Source: Bryobacterales bacterium
GTDB taxonomy: Bacteria; Acidobacteriota; Terriglobia; Bryobacterales; Bryobacteraceae
Direction: 5' to 3'
Assembly (NCBI GenBank): GCA_016789905.1
Contig: JAEUQC010000128.1
Coordinates: 1 to 64,000, forward strand
Length of the DNA: 64,000 nt
Both the position numbers and the translations under genes were made by a program. Below the pieces are notes generated by a model. It was not told where the DNA came from, made no database searches, and saw only the letters and a list, made by a program, of their open reading frames with translations. This document shows positions 44,329 through 53,165 of the stretch, in pieces; position 1 is the first letter of the stretch, and the number at the start of each line of letters is the position of its first letter.

Positions 44329-45510
44329 CTACAGCCCAAGCGCGCGGAGCGCCGAGGCGATGGCTGCGTCCGCGCTATCGGCGGCGCCCGCCTCATAGGC
44401 GACGATCTTGCCTTCTCTATCAATCAAGACGAGCGCCGGAATGGCGGAGACCTTGAAAAGCCGGCGCGCGTCACCCGCTTTGCCATCGTAAAGGCTGGGC
44501 CAGCGATAGTTGTTCTCCGTCAGGAATTGGCGCGCTTTTTCGGGCGTCTCGTCGTCATTCACACCCAGGACAAACACGCCTTCCATCTTCTGCCGCGCCA
44601 TCTTCGCCATCTGCTCGCGGCACGGCAGACACCAGGTGGCCCAGAAATCGAGCAGCACTACTTTCCCGCGCAGATCCTGCAAACGCAACGTCTCGCCGGT
44701 GAGCGTGGGCAGCGACAAATCCGGCGCCGTTGTTCCGATTAACTCTTTGGACGGCCGCGGGAAGGCGCGCTCCAGACGATCCATTTCACGGTAGTTCGCC
44801 GGCGGCGTGTAGGAGAAGAGCGCGGCCGGAAGTGGCTCGTTCACGCTCGCAACGCGATACCGCGTGATGTGACGGCTGGCTGTCTCTTCAAACGGACGAT
44901 CCGGGAATTGGTGGCCGCTCGAAACGGACTCCGACTTCAACACGATCAGGCGGGCGCGGTCAATCCAGAACGTCTGCGTCCAGCGGTCGATGCCAATGGC
45001 GCCGCCGTGTGGCTGGTAGTCGGCACGGACCACGGCGCACGCCACCTGCCGCCCGGCCACGTCCACCTGTTCGGTGCCAAGCCATTCGGCGCGCAGCAAG
45101 CGGTCCGTCAGCCGCGACACCATGTACTTAAGCGCCAGTTCCGACCGGCGCAATGCCATCTGCCCAAGGGGGCCGCCGCCCTTGGTGTCGGCAGCCGGCC
45201 CTCGCATGAATTCACGCGTATCGGGCGCGGCGCGCCAAAGTGTGACGCCGTCGCTGACGGCGACATAGGAACCGGTGGAATCGCTCAATTCGAAGCGCAG
45301 TCGTGACGGGCCGTCCTTGGCTAGCACCTCCGTGCCGCGCTGCCAGGAGCGGTGGCGCTCGCTGGTGAGTTCCGTGTCGGTGACGGTCTCAAAGTGCAAT
45401 TGCCGGGCGGAACGCAATGTCTCCGCCACCTGACGGAGCAGCGGGGCGCCGTCGGCCGACTGCGCGGCCAGGCGGCACGCCAAGGCAAGAAACGCAACGG
45501 CGCGCACCAT
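44329..45510 (-). CDS. LolA/YcfA-like domain fused to a TlpA-type thioredoxin
   Basis: The product is 393 aa with a signal peptide (MVRAVAFLALACRLAAQS). Residues about 20-240 form a beta-rich lipoprotein-binding-like domain (LLRQVAETLRSARQLHFETV, YVAVSDGVTLWRAAPDTREF). Residues 255-393 are a TlpA/ResA-type thioredoxin with KVVLLDFWATWCLPC (redox pair Cys294 and Cys297) and the cis-Pro loop VSAIPALVLIDREG. The protein would be a periplasmic thiol reductant with an extra binding domain. It is divergent from the PQQ-propeller gene with 60 bp between. Confidence 0.87.
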   Translation of the reverse strand: MVRAVAFLALACRLAAQSADGAPLLRQVAETLRSARQLHFETVTDTELTSERHRSWQRGTEVLAKDGPSRLRFELSDSTGSYVAVSDGVTLWRAAPDTREFMRGPAADTKGGGPLGQMALRRSELALKYMVSRLTDRLLRAEWLGTEQVDVAGRQVACAVVRADYQPHGGAIGIDRWTQTFWIDRARLIVLKSESVSSGHQFPDRPFEETASRHITRYRVASVNEPLPAALFSYTPPANYREMDRLERAFPRPSKELIGTTAPDLSLPTLTGETLRLQDLRGKVVLLDFWATWCLPCREQMAKMARQKMEGVFVLGVNDDETPEKARQFLTENNYRWPSLYDGKAGDARRLFKVSAIPALVLIDREGKIVAYEAGAADSADAAIASALRALGL

Positions 45511-45570
45511 GTTTCACATGCTATATCAACACCAGCGGCGAACGGCAAACAGTGTGTTCCAATAAACTGC

Positions 45571-46761
45571 ATGTACCGACGCGCCTTTCTGCTTTCGCTT
45601 CCCATGCTGGCCGAGGACTGGCCGCAATTTCGCGGCCCCGGCGGGCAGGGCCACTCCACCGGTAAAGGGCTTCCGCTCAACTGGAGCGACACGCAGAACG
45701 TCCGCTGGAAGACGCGGTTGCCCGGCGCCGGCTGGTCCAGCCCCTCCATTGCGAACAACGTGATCTGGCTGACAACGGCCAGCGATAGATCCCTGCGCCT
45801 GCTCTCGTTGGACCTCAATGCCGGCAAGCTGCTTCAGGACACCGAGGTTTTTCAAATCAAGGACCTTGGCCCCGGCATTCACAAGAAGAACAACTTCGCC
45901 TCACCAACGGCCATCCTGCGGGGAGACAAGATCTACGTTCATTTCGGCTTCTATGGCACGGCGTGTCTGAACACGAAGGGCGAGACGGTGTGGAAGCAGA
46001 CGCTGAAATACGAGCCGCAGCATGGCCCGGGCGGTTCGCCCGCGCTGTTTGAAGACCTGCTGATTATCAGTTGCGACGGCTTCGACGCCCAGTTCGTAGT
46101 GGCGCTGGACGCCGCCACGGGCAAGGTTCGTTGGAAGACGCCGCGCGGCAAAGGCAACCAGGCTTACACGACGCCGCTGATCATCGACGTGAATGGCAAG
46201 CCGCAGGTGGTGAGCCCCGGGGCGCACCACGCCTATGCCTACGACCCGCGCACAGGCGAGCCGCTTTGGCATATCGAGTACGGCGACGGCTTTTCCAACG
46301 TGCCCCGCCCCGTCTATGCGCACGGCCACGTCTACATCTGTTCCGGATTCTTTCAGCCCGTACTGTTCGCGGTGCGCCCCGATGGCCGCGGGAACGTCAC
46401 CAAATCGCACGTCACCTGGTCCCACCCGCGCGCCGTTCCCCTTACCCCTTCGCCGGTGGTGGCCGGCGATGAGATCTATATGATTTCCGACAACGGCATC
46501 GCCACATGCCTGGACGCCAAGTCCGGCAAACCGCACTGGCAACACCGTATTGGCGGCAACCACTCGGCATCGCCGCTGGCCGCCGACGGCCGCATCTATT
46601 TCCTGAGCGAAGAAGGCGAATGTACCGTCATCGCGCCCGGCACCGAGTATCGCGAGCTGGCGAAGAACTCCATCAATGAGCGCACGCTGGCGTCATTCGC
46701 CGTGGCGGGCAAGGCATTGCTGCTGCGCGGCGACCAGCACCTGTACCGGCTGGAAGCATAG
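45571..46761 (+). CDS. PQQ-type beta-propeller protein (BamB-like)
   Basis: ATG 45571 is chosen because the upstream frame is antisense to the thioredoxin gene. The product is 396 aa with a short hydrophobic N-terminus (MYRRAFLLSLPMLAEDWPQF) that may be a weak signal. WPQFRGPGGQGHSTGKGLP is the usual opening of acidobacterial and planctomycetal PQQ-repeat proteins. Blades repeat the pattern D..TGK..W (ALDAATGKVRWKTP, YDPRTGEPLWHIEY, CLDAKSGKPHWQHR). No dehydrogenase active-site set is visible, so this is probably a structural or binding propeller. Confidence 0.86.
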   Translation: MYRRAFLLSLPMLAEDWPQFRGPGGQGHSTGKGLPLNWSDTQNVRWKTRLPGAGWSSPSIANNVIWLTTASDRSLRLLSLDLNAGKLLQDTEVFQIKDLGPGIHKKNNFASPTAILRGDKIYVHFGFYGTACLNTKGETVWKQTLKYEPQHGPGGSPALFEDLLIISCDGFDAQFVVALDAATGKVRWKTPRGKGNQAYTTPLIIDVNGKPQVVSPGAHHAYAYDPRTGEPLWHIEYGDGFSNVPRPVYAHGHVYICSGFFQPVLFAVRPDGRGNVTKSHVTWSHPRAVPLTPSPVVAGDEIYMISDNGIATCLDAKSGKPHWQHRIGGNHSASPLAADGRIYFLSEEGECTVIAPGTEYRELAKNSINERTLASFAVAGKALLLRGDQHLYRLEA

Positions 46762-46772
46762 CCCGGCGCGGC

Positions 46773-47489
46773 TCAGGCGACGTGATCTTCCCAGCGGCGG
46801 CGGCGGTTTAGCCAGATCACGCGCGCCATGACGATATCCAGCATGTCCACGCCGGCCAGCGTCAACCGCGGCCAGGCCGCCTCGTTCTCCCGATGGCGTT
46901 CGGAGATGAGGAACAGCGTATCCTCCTGCCGCCGAAGCGCCCTGACGCACGGGCCGTCCCCCGTACGCACAACATAATAACCTTCCGGCTGCACCAGCGT
47001 CCGCGCCGTTTCCGATTGATCCAATAGCACCAGATCCCGATCGGCAAACAGCGGCTCCATCTCCGGGTCGCCGGCCAGACTCGCCACCAGCGGCTCCGTG
47101 GCCGCCTCCGTCAGATGATACGGCACCGTGTGCACCTCCCGGTGCGGCCCTTTCCGGGGAATCGGCTGGTGTAATCCGAGCAGTCCGCTTAGCACCGGCA
47201 CCGGTTGCAACCGGACTTGCCGGTGGGGACTCGTCCGGCTCAGGTACTGCGTGAGTTCCTCTCGGCTCAAAAGGTCAAGCGGCGTAAGACGTAAGTGCGT
47301 CAGTATGACATCGGCAAGCTCCAGCGAGAGCGCACGAACGCCTTTCAGCGTGTTATGGATGTGCGGCTGCGAGATGCCCGTAAGCCGCGCCAGGCTGCGT
47401 TCGGAGATCTCTCCGTTGCGAATCCGCTTGCGCAGATGTTCGACGAGCCGAACCTGCAACGTGGCGAAACTCAGGGGGGCGATTTCCAT
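46773..47489 (-). CDS. HTH regulator with a degenerate S24/LexA-like C-terminal domain
   Basis: The product is 238 aa. The N-terminal XRE-type helix-turn-helix lies at about 28-75 (ERSLARLTGISQPHIHNTLK). A linker leads to a C-terminal domain (about 118-230) with the S24 peptidase layout: GDPEMEPLFADRDLVLLDQS, then GYYVVRTGDGPCVRALRR, then an IVMARVIWLNRR closing strand. The catalytic Ser of the usual GDSM motif is replaced (GDPEM, 140-144) and the Lys of VKRL is Arg (VRAL). It should not cleave itself and may instead sense a ligand or dimerise. It is divergent from the zinc-knuckle gene across an AT-rich spacer. No Shine-Dalgarno is seen before the ATG. Confidence 0.8.
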   Translation of the reverse strand: MEIAPLSFATLQVRLVEHLRKRIRNGEISERSLARLTGISQPHIHNTLKGVRALSLELADVILTHLRLTPLDLLSREELTQYLSRTSPHRQVRLQPVPVLSGLLGLHQPIPRKGPHREVHTVPYHLTEAATEPLVASLAGDPEMEPLFADRDLVLLDQSETARTLVQPEGYYVVRTGDGPCVRALRRQEDTLFLISERHRENEAAWPRLTLAGVDMLDIVMARVIWLNRRRRWEDHVA

Positions 47490-47506
47490 GGGAAATAGGG
47501 GAAAAG

Positions 47507-47523
47507 AAAAACTCGAAGTTCTT
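47507..47523. promoter_or_regulatory. imperfect palindrome, candidate operator
   Basis: AAAAACT-CGA-AGTTCTT is an inverted repeat with one mismatch in seven, centred 26 bp upstream of the HTH regulator's start codon. That is a normal place for autoregulation by an XRE-type protein. The surrounding 47490-47690 is markedly AT-rich compared with the window. Confidence 0.4.
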
Positions 47524-47652
47524 TTTCCTGATTATTACTAATGGCGGGAGAAAAGGCAAATGGGACCTACGGCTATCACCTTTGTTTTCAATAGAGACTA
47601 TCTGATTATCTGTTTTTAATAAGAATTTTTTTGAGAAAATATAGGGGATTGT

Positions 47653-47686
47653 ATTGACTAAATTTGAAATCAGAATAGATTGACTA
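47653..47686 (+). promoter_or_regulatory. possible promoter with a repeated ATTGACTA motif
   Basis: ATTGACTA occurs at 47653-47660 and again at 47679-47686, 26 bp apart. The first contains TTGACT, a good -35 box; TAGATT at 47676-47681 (16 bp spacing) fits a weak -10. A further close repeat, TATCTG at 47599-47604 and 47607-47612, lies upstream. The start of the plus-strand gene is only 7 bp past the second copy, so a protein bound there would block expression. Confidence 0.35.
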
Positions 47687-47692
47687 AGGAAC

Positions 47693-48304
47693 ATGAAACG
47701 AGGTGCCTTTGGTGGAGACGAAGGACACCTTCTGGAGGTCAAAAAGGAAATGGAATGGACACGGTCGGAAACAATAGGACTCGCATCCGTGCAATGCACA
47801 ACCTGCCATGGATTGGGCTTGCGGCCGGTGAAGAAGGGCAAGGAAGCCCCATGCAATTGTGTACTGCGCTCGATCTTTCGAGCCTGCTTTCGGCGGTTCC
47901 GGAAGAGCGTTGAGCAGGAAAAGCACTTGTCACAGTGCACGTTCAATTTCACGGGTGGCCGTGAACGCAGCATGACGTGGGGCCGGAAGGACGAAGAGTA
48001 CATCGCCGATTTTCTGCTGATGGTGCGCCGCTTATTGTCCGATGACGAATACCGTATTTTTAGATTTCATTATTTACTGGGCGCCGATTGGCGGCTGTGC
48101 TGCGTGCGGCTGAAAATGGACCGTGGCGATTTCTTTCACTACATTTACAAGATGGAAGCCCGTCTGGGCAAAGCGTTCCGGGAAGTGGAACCGTACGGGC
48201 TGTTCCCGCTCGATGAGTACTTCCACGGAGCGACACGGGATGTGGTGGCGTTCACGCCGCCACGAGTGGGTCCGATGCCGTTGCGTCCGCCGATGGCGGC
48301 GTAG
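47693..48304 (+). CDS. zinc-knuckle protein with sigma-region-4-like helices, 203 aa, unknown function
   Basis: From ATG 47693 (AAGGA 2 bp upstream) the product is 203 aa; ATG 47750 (METW-like MEWTRSETIGL) is an alternative. Residues 35-56 hold CTTCHGLG and CNC, a DnaJ-like CxxCxGxG half-knuckle with a CxC partner, followed by a basic helix (LRSIFRACFRRFR). Residues about 98-165 are helical and resemble sigma-70 region 4: a helix (EEYIADFLLMVRRLLSDDEY) then a helix-turn-helix-like stretch (LGADWRLCCVRLKMDRGDFF). A DNA- or RNA-polymerase-binding role is inferred. It is divergent from the HTH/S24-like gene and has its own terminator. Confidence 0.75.
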   Translation: MKRGAFGGDEGHLLEVKKEMEWTRSETIGLASVQCTTCHGLGLRPVKKGKEAPCNCVLRSIFRACFRRFRKSVEQEKHLSQCTFNFTGGRERSMTWGRKDEEYIADFLLMVRRLLSDDEYRIFRFHYLLGADWRLCCVRLKMDRGDFFHYIYKMEARLGKAFREVEPYGLFPLDEYFHGATRDVVAFTPPRVGPMPLRPPMAA

Positions 48305-48326
48305 CGGGTCGAAGCGATCCGCGGGC

Positions 48327-48360
48327 AAAAGGGGGCTGGCAAGGACGCCGGCCCCCTTTT
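48327..48360. terminator. bidirectional rho-independent terminator
   Basis: AAAAGGGGGC-T-GGC pairs with GCC-G-GCCCCCTTTT around a 6-nt loop (14-bp arms, one mismatch). T-runs end the hairpin on both strands. It sits between the convergent zinc-knuckle gene (stop 48304) and tadA (stop 48366). Confidence 0.88.
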
Positions 48361-48365
48361 CATTT

Positions 48366-48815
48366 TCAGGAACGGCGGGAGCGAAAGAAAGCCTGGAGCA
48401 GTTGCGTAGCCTCCGCCGCCAGCACGCCTTCCACGATGTCGATGCGGTGGTTTAACAGGTCGGAATCGGCAACTGCAAACTTGGAGCGAACACCGCCAAA
48501 GCGAAGATCCCTGGCGGAGAATACCAAGCGCTTGACACGGGAATGGACTAGCGCTCCGGCGCACATAACGCAGGGTTCCAACGTGACGTAGAGCGTTGCG
48601 TCATCCAGCCGGTAGTTGCCCAGTGTCGCCGCGGCCGAACGCAGCAGGTTTATTTCGGCGTGGGCGGTGGGGTCGTTGGCGGCGATCGGGGTATTGTGGG
48701 CGCGCGCGACGATTTCGCCGCCGAGAACCAGAACGGCCCCCACGGGCACTTCCCCGCTTGCCTCGGCGCGGCGAGCCTCAGCGAGTGCCTCCCGCATGTA
48801 GAATTGGTGGTCCAA
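48366..48815 (-). CDS. tadA: tRNA-specific adenosine(34) deaminase
   Basis: The start is TTG at 48813-48815. It gives MDHQFYMREALAEARRAEAS, the family N-terminus, and GGAGG lies 3 bp upstream; the internal ATG at 48797 has no ribosome site. The product is 149 aa. The zinc and catalytic motifs are HAE (52-54, in NDPTAHAEINLL) and PCVMC (81-85), as required for deaminating A34 to inosine in tRNA-Arg(ACG). The DLRFGGVRSKF loop is also typical. It is divergent from the DUF1549 gene with 49 bp between. Confidence 0.94.
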   Translation of the reverse strand: MDHQFYMREALAEARRAEASGEVPVGAVLVLGGEIVARAHNTPIAANDPTAHAEINLLRSAAATLGNYRLDDATLYVTLEPCVMCAGALVHSRVKRLVFSARDLRFGGVRSKFAVADSDLLNHRIDIVEGVLAAEATQLLQAFFRSRRS

Positions 48816-48818
48816 CTG

Positions 48819-48823
48819 CCTCC
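48819..48823 (-). promoter_or_regulatory. ribosome-binding site fixing the TTG start of tadA
   Basis: GGAGG on the minus strand lies three bases before TTG 48813-48815. This site, together with the family-like N-terminus, decides for the TTG codon over the downstream ATG. Confidence 0.7.
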
Positions 48824-48864
48824 AGTGTATTGGGTTATCTGATATTTTAGTGGCAAGAGGCGGA

Positions 48865-51642
48865 ATGGCGAAACGAGCATTGGTATCTCTGTGTGCGGCT
48901 GGACTGATGACGATCTGGGGACAGACAGCCGAGCAGACCGAGTATTTCGAAAAGAACGTCCGGCCGGTGCTGGCAGGCAAGTGCCAGATGTGTCACAACG
49001 CGAAGGCGAAGACTTCAGGACTGGACATGTCGACAGGCGCGGCGTTTTTCGCCGGCGGCGCCAGCGGTTCGCTGGTGAATGTGGAATCACCGGAAAAGAG
49101 CCTGCTGTTGATGGCGCTTAGCTACGAAGGCACGCTGAAAATGCCGCCAACGGGCAAGCTGAAGGACGATGAGATTGAGAAACTGCGCGAATGGGTGAAG
49201 ATGGGCGCCCCATGGCCCGGGATGGACAAAAAAGATGCCGTTGCCGCCGCCACCGGCGGCACGCGAAAGAACGGCACAGCGATCTCCGACGAAGACTGGA
49301 AGTTCTGGGCGTTTCAACCGGTAAAGAAAGCGAAGGCCCCGGCGGTGAAGGACGCGGCGTGGGTCCGTTCTCCGATTGACGCGTTCATCCTGCAAAAGCT
49401 GGAGGAAAAGGGCTTGCGTCCGGCGGCGAAAGCGGACAAGTACGCGCTGCTGCGCCGTGTCACCTACGACCTGCATGGCCTGCCACCCACTGAACAGGAA
49501 ATTCGCGATTTTGTGGCCGATCAGTCGCCGGACGCATTCCGGCGCGTTGTGGACCGGCTGCTGGCCTCGCCCAGGTATGGGGAAAAGTGGGGCCGGCATT
49601 GGCTGGACGTGGCGCGGTTCGCCGATTCGACAGGCAACGATGAGGACCATCGCTATCCGTATGCCTACAAGTACCGCGACTATGTGGTGGATGCGTTCAA
49701 CAACGATTTGCCCTACAACCAGTTCGTGAAGGAGCAGATTGCCGGCGACCTGCTGCCGGCGGCCAATGGGGAGCCATTGAATCGGCGGGGCGTCATCGCC
49801 ACCGGGTTCCTGGCGCTGGGGGCCAAGGCGATCGCGCAGCAGGATAAGAAAAAGATGCTCTACGACGTGTGGGACGAGCAGTTGGACGTAATGTCCAAGG
49901 CGTTTCTGGGCGTGACGCTATCCTGCGCCCGGTGCCACGACCACAAATTCGATCCGCTGACACAGAAGGACTACTACGGCCTGATCGGGATGTTTGCGTC
50001 CACAAAGAGCTTCCGGGACGCGGAGACACACGTCTCCAAACTACTGTTTACGCCGCTCGTTTCCAAGGCCGAGTTTGAAGTCTACGAAAAGGCGCAGTCC
50101 GTGGTGGCGAACAAGGGCGTGGACATCGACATTGTCACTGACCGCGAACGCCATTTGTACCAGGGCAAGCTGATTGAGAAACTGCCGGCCTACATGATGG
50201 CGGCGCGGAAGAAGCTGGAATCGGTTGAAGGACTGGAGCCGAGAATCATCAAGCGGTGGATAAAACACTTCGGCGAAAGCGAAGTGCCGCGGCCGTGGCT
50301 GGAGCCGTTCCACAAAGCCGACGAGGCCGCAGCGCTGGCCATTGCCGCCGAGCTTCAGGCCTCAGCAAAGGCGAACCTGGAAAACTGGTCCAAGCGCATG
50401 GCGCGCTATCGCGTGGTGCAGCGTAGGCAGATTGAAGAGAAAAACATGCTTTCGGAGATGCCCAAGCTGATCAACGAGAAAGACGGCTTCTTCCGGGACG
50501 TTTTTGCCGACGCCGGTCCATTCGGGGTCAACGCGCGGATGGTGGACACGGTGGCGACGGTGGAGGGGAAAGCAGAGTTGAAGGCTTTGCGCGCCGAACA
50601 GCAGAAGCTGAAAAATGCGCTGCCGCCGGAGCCGGAGATGGCTTGCGCCGTGGAAGACGACAAGCCCGTGGTGCAAAAGGTGTTGATGCGCGGTGACTAC
50701 AACACGCTGGGCGAGGAAGCACCGAAGACGTTTCCACTGGTGATCGCAGGAAAGGACCGCACAGTGGTGCGGGAGGGAAGCGGGCGCCGCGAACTGGCGG
50801 AATGGCTGGCAAGCGAGCGAAACCCCTTGACGGCGCGGGTGATGGTGAACCGCATTTGGCAGGGGCACTTCAGCGAGGGGATTGTGCGCACGCCGGATAA
50901 CTTCGGCAAAATGGGCGAACGGCCCACACACCCGGAACTGCTGGACTTCCTGGCCGCCGCGTTCATGGAGAAGGGCTGGAGCATGAAGGAAATGCACCGG
51001 ATGCTGCTGCATTCGAGCACCTACCAGATGGCCAGCACGCCAAGCGCGGAACAAGCGAAGGCGGACGGCGACAACAAGCTGCTGTCACGATTCCCCCGGC
51101 GGCGTTTGCTGGTGGAGGAGATGCGCGACGGGATGCTGGCCATTAGCGGCAAACTCGACTTGAAAATGGGCGGAAGTCTGCAATCCGGGTTCGGCACCGA
51201 TGGCGAGAATTCAAACGGCCGGCTGAGCATCAGCCCGGAAGAGCAGGTGCGCCGAACCGTTTACATGCCGCTGCGGCGAGCCAACCTGCCCGCGCTGTTC
51301 AACCTGTACGACTTTGGCGACGCCACCACGCCGGCCGGCAAGCGGAACGTCACCAACGTGGCTCCGCAGGCGCTGTTTCTAATGAACTCCAAGTTCGTGG
51401 CCGACCAGGCGGACACGGTTGCCAAAGCGGTGCTTGCCGACAACGCCCTGGACAGCAAGCGAAAAGTGGAGCGGATCTACCTGCGCGTGCTGAACCGCAC
51501 CCCCACCGCCGCCGAAACGGACAATGCCATCAGCTATACGGCGAGTTTCCGGCAGCGATTCCCGAAGACCATCGACTCCGACGCGTGGCAGAGCATGACT
51601 CGCATTTTGTTCGCATCCAACGAATTCATCTACGTGGACTAG
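48865..51642 (+). CDS. DUF1549/DUF1553 (PSCyt1/PSCyt2/PSD1) exported cytochrome-type protein
   Basis: ATG 48865, with AGAGGCGGA upstream, opens the signal peptide MAKRALVSLCAAGLMTIWGQ; GTG 48850 is less likely. The product is 925 aa. PSCyt1: YFEKNVRPVLAGKCQMCHNA (one CxxCH). PSCyt2/DUF1549: VRSPIDAFILQKLEEKGLRP and WGRHWLDVARFADSTGNDED. CARCHDHKFDPLTQKDYY is a second CxxCH. PSD1/DUF1553: NPLTARVMVNRIWQGHFSEG. These are export-located proteins typical of planctomycetes and acidobacteria with undetermined substrates. The DUF1501 gene follows after 3 bp, the standard pair. Confidence 0.93.
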   Translation: MAKRALVSLCAAGLMTIWGQTAEQTEYFEKNVRPVLAGKCQMCHNAKAKTSGLDMSTGAAFFAGGASGSLVNVESPEKSLLLMALSYEGTLKMPPTGKLKDDEIEKLREWVKMGAPWPGMDKKDAVAAATGGTRKNGTAISDEDWKFWAFQPVKKAKAPAVKDAAWVRSPIDAFILQKLEEKGLRPAAKADKYALLRRVTYDLHGLPPTEQEIRDFVADQSPDAFRRVVDRLLASPRYGEKWGRHWLDVARFADSTGNDEDHRYPYAYKYRDYVVDAFNNDLPYNQFVKEQIAGDLLPAANGEPLNRRGVIATGFLALGAKAIAQQDKKKMLYDVWDEQLDVMSKAFLGVTLSCARCHDHKFDPLTQKDYYGLIGMFASTKSFRDAETHVSKLLFTPLVSKAEFEVYEKAQSVVANKGVDIDIVTDRERHLYQGKLIEKLPAYMMAARKKLESVEGLEPRIIKRWIKHFGESEVPRPWLEPFHKADEAAALAIAAELQASAKANLENWSKRMARYRVVQRRQIEEKNMLSEMPKLINEKDGFFRDVFADAGPFGVNARMVDTVATVEGKAELKALRAEQQKLKNALPPEPEMACAVEDDKPVVQKVLMRGDYNTLGEEAPKTFPLVIAGKDRTVVREGSGRRELAEWLASERNPLTARVMVNRIWQGHFSEGIVRTPDNFGKMGERPTHPELLDFLAAAFMEKGWSMKEMHRMLLHSSTYQMASTPSAEQAKADGDNKLLSRFPRRRLLVEEMRDGMLAISGKLDLKMGGSLQSGFGTDGENSNGRLSISPEEQVRRTVYMPLRRANLPALFNLYDFGDATTPAGKRNVTNVAPQALFLMNSKFVADQADTVAKAVLADNALDSKRKVERIYLRVLNRTPTAAETDNAISYTASFRQRFPKTIDSDAWQSMTRILFASNEFIYVD

Positions 51643-51645
51643 GCC

Positions 51646-53076
51646 ATGGACCCCATTCAAAAGCTCTACGCAAGACGTGAAAGACCAATGTCCCGCCGGG
51701 CCGCGCTGCGGGCAGCCGGGTGCGGGCTGGGCACCCTTGGGCTGGCCCAACTGCTGCAGGGCGCCGACGGCGGCACAAACCCGCTGGCGGCAAAAGCGCC
51801 CCACTACGCGGCGCGGGCAAAACGGGTGATCTTCCTGTTCATGCACGGCGGACCTTCGTCCATTGACACCTTCGACCCCAAACCGCGCCTGGACCGCGAC
51901 CACGGCAAACCGCTGCCCATCAAGCGTCCATTGGCCTTCGCCGATGAATCGCCCGGACCATTGATGAAATCGCCCTGGGCGTTCAAGCCGGGCGGGAAAA
52001 GCGGCATTCCGGTAAGCGATCTGTTCCCCCACACGCGGAATATGGCGGACGAATTGTGTGTTATCCGCTCGCTGGTTGGGGAAGGCGTGGACCACGGCGC
52101 GGCGCTGCTGCAGACCTTCACCGGGTCGTCGACTTTCGTTCGTCCAAGCATGGGCGCCTGGACAGTGTATGGGCTGGGAACGGAGAACCAGGACCTGCCC
52201 GGCTACATCACCATTAAGCCAACGCTATCGCACGGCGGCGCGAAGAATTTCGGCGCCGCGTTCCTGCCGGGTGCATTCCAGGCCACCCCCATCGGCCATA
52301 GCGGCATGAAGGTGGACGAGATTAAGTCCGAGCCCATTCAGTATCTGGTGAACAAGGGCCTGACCGCCGAGCAGCAGCGGTTTGAGTTGGACATGATCCA
52401 AAACATCAACCGGAAACACCAGGAAGTCCGGACGGTGGACCCCAACCTGGAGGCGCGGATTCAGGCCTTCGAACTGGCTTTCCGGATGCAAACGCAAGCG
52501 CCGGAGATCTTCGCCGTCGACAAAGAGAGCGAAGAGACAAAGAAGCTCTACGGCTTGGACGATCCGAAAACGGCCGATTTCGGCTGGCAGTGCCTGCTGG
52601 CGCGGCGGCTGTGCGAAAAGGGCGTGCGTTTTGTGCAGTGTACCCATAGTTATAAGTGGGATCAGCACGGGGACCTGTACGCGAAACACACCGAAAATGC
52701 GTTTGAGGTGGATAAGCCAATTGCGGGCTTGCTGAAGGATCTGAAATCGCGCGGCTTGCTGAAAGATACGCTGGTGATTTGGGCGGGCGAGTTCGGGCGG
52801 ACGCCGATCAGCCAGGGCGGCAACGGCCGCGACCACAACCCCTACGGCTACACCGTTTGGATGGCCGGCGGCGGAGTGAAACCGGGCTTCGTTTACGGGG
52901 CGACGGACGATATCGGCTACCACGCGGTGGAAGACCGTATGCACATTCACGATTGGCACGCGACCATTCTGCATATTCTGGGAATGCAGCATGACCGGCT
53001 AACATTCCGGCACAGCGGACGTGACTTCCGGCTGACCGATATCGCGGGTATTATTCACGACAAGATACTCTTGTAA
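51646..53076 (+). CDS. DUF1501 exported protein
   Basis: The product is 476 aa. MSRRAALRAAGCGLGTLGLA after a 14-residue extension is a twin-arginine-type leader, so export in folded form is likely. DUF1501 blocks: VIFLFMHGGPSSIDTFDPKP, LFPHTRNMADELCVIRSL, VDHGAALLQTFTGS, LVIWAGEFGRTPISQGGNGR and DHNPYGYTVWMAGGGVKPG. The fold is sulfatase/alkaline-phosphatase-like, but activity is unproven. It is coupled to the DUF1549/1553 gene, and the two are assumed to act as a pair. Confidence 0.93.
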   Translation: MDPIQKLYARRERPMSRRAALRAAGCGLGTLGLAQLLQGADGGTNPLAAKAPHYAARAKRVIFLFMHGGPSSIDTFDPKPRLDRDHGKPLPIKRPLAFADESPGPLMKSPWAFKPGGKSGIPVSDLFPHTRNMADELCVIRSLVGEGVDHGAALLQTFTGSSTFVRPSMGAWTVYGLGTENQDLPGYITIKPTLSHGGAKNFGAAFLPGAFQATPIGHSGMKVDEIKSEPIQYLVNKGLTAEQQRFELDMIQNINRKHQEVRTVDPNLEARIQAFELAFRMQTQAPEIFAVDKESEETKKLYGLDDPKTADFGWQCLLARRLCEKGVRFVQCTHSYKWDQHGDLYAKHTENAFEVDKPIAGLLKDLKSRGLLKDTLVIWAGEFGRTPISQGGNGRDHNPYGYTVWMAGGGVKPGFVYGATDDIGYHAVEDRMHIHDWHATILHILGMQHDRLTFRHSGRDFRLTDIAGIIHDKILL

Positions 53077-53165
53077 ACAAATGCTCCGGTTTGGCGTTGG
53101 TTTACGCATTTGATAGTAGAGTCAAGCCATAGAAGGCTTGGCCCGTATCTAGTGCGCCTCTATAT

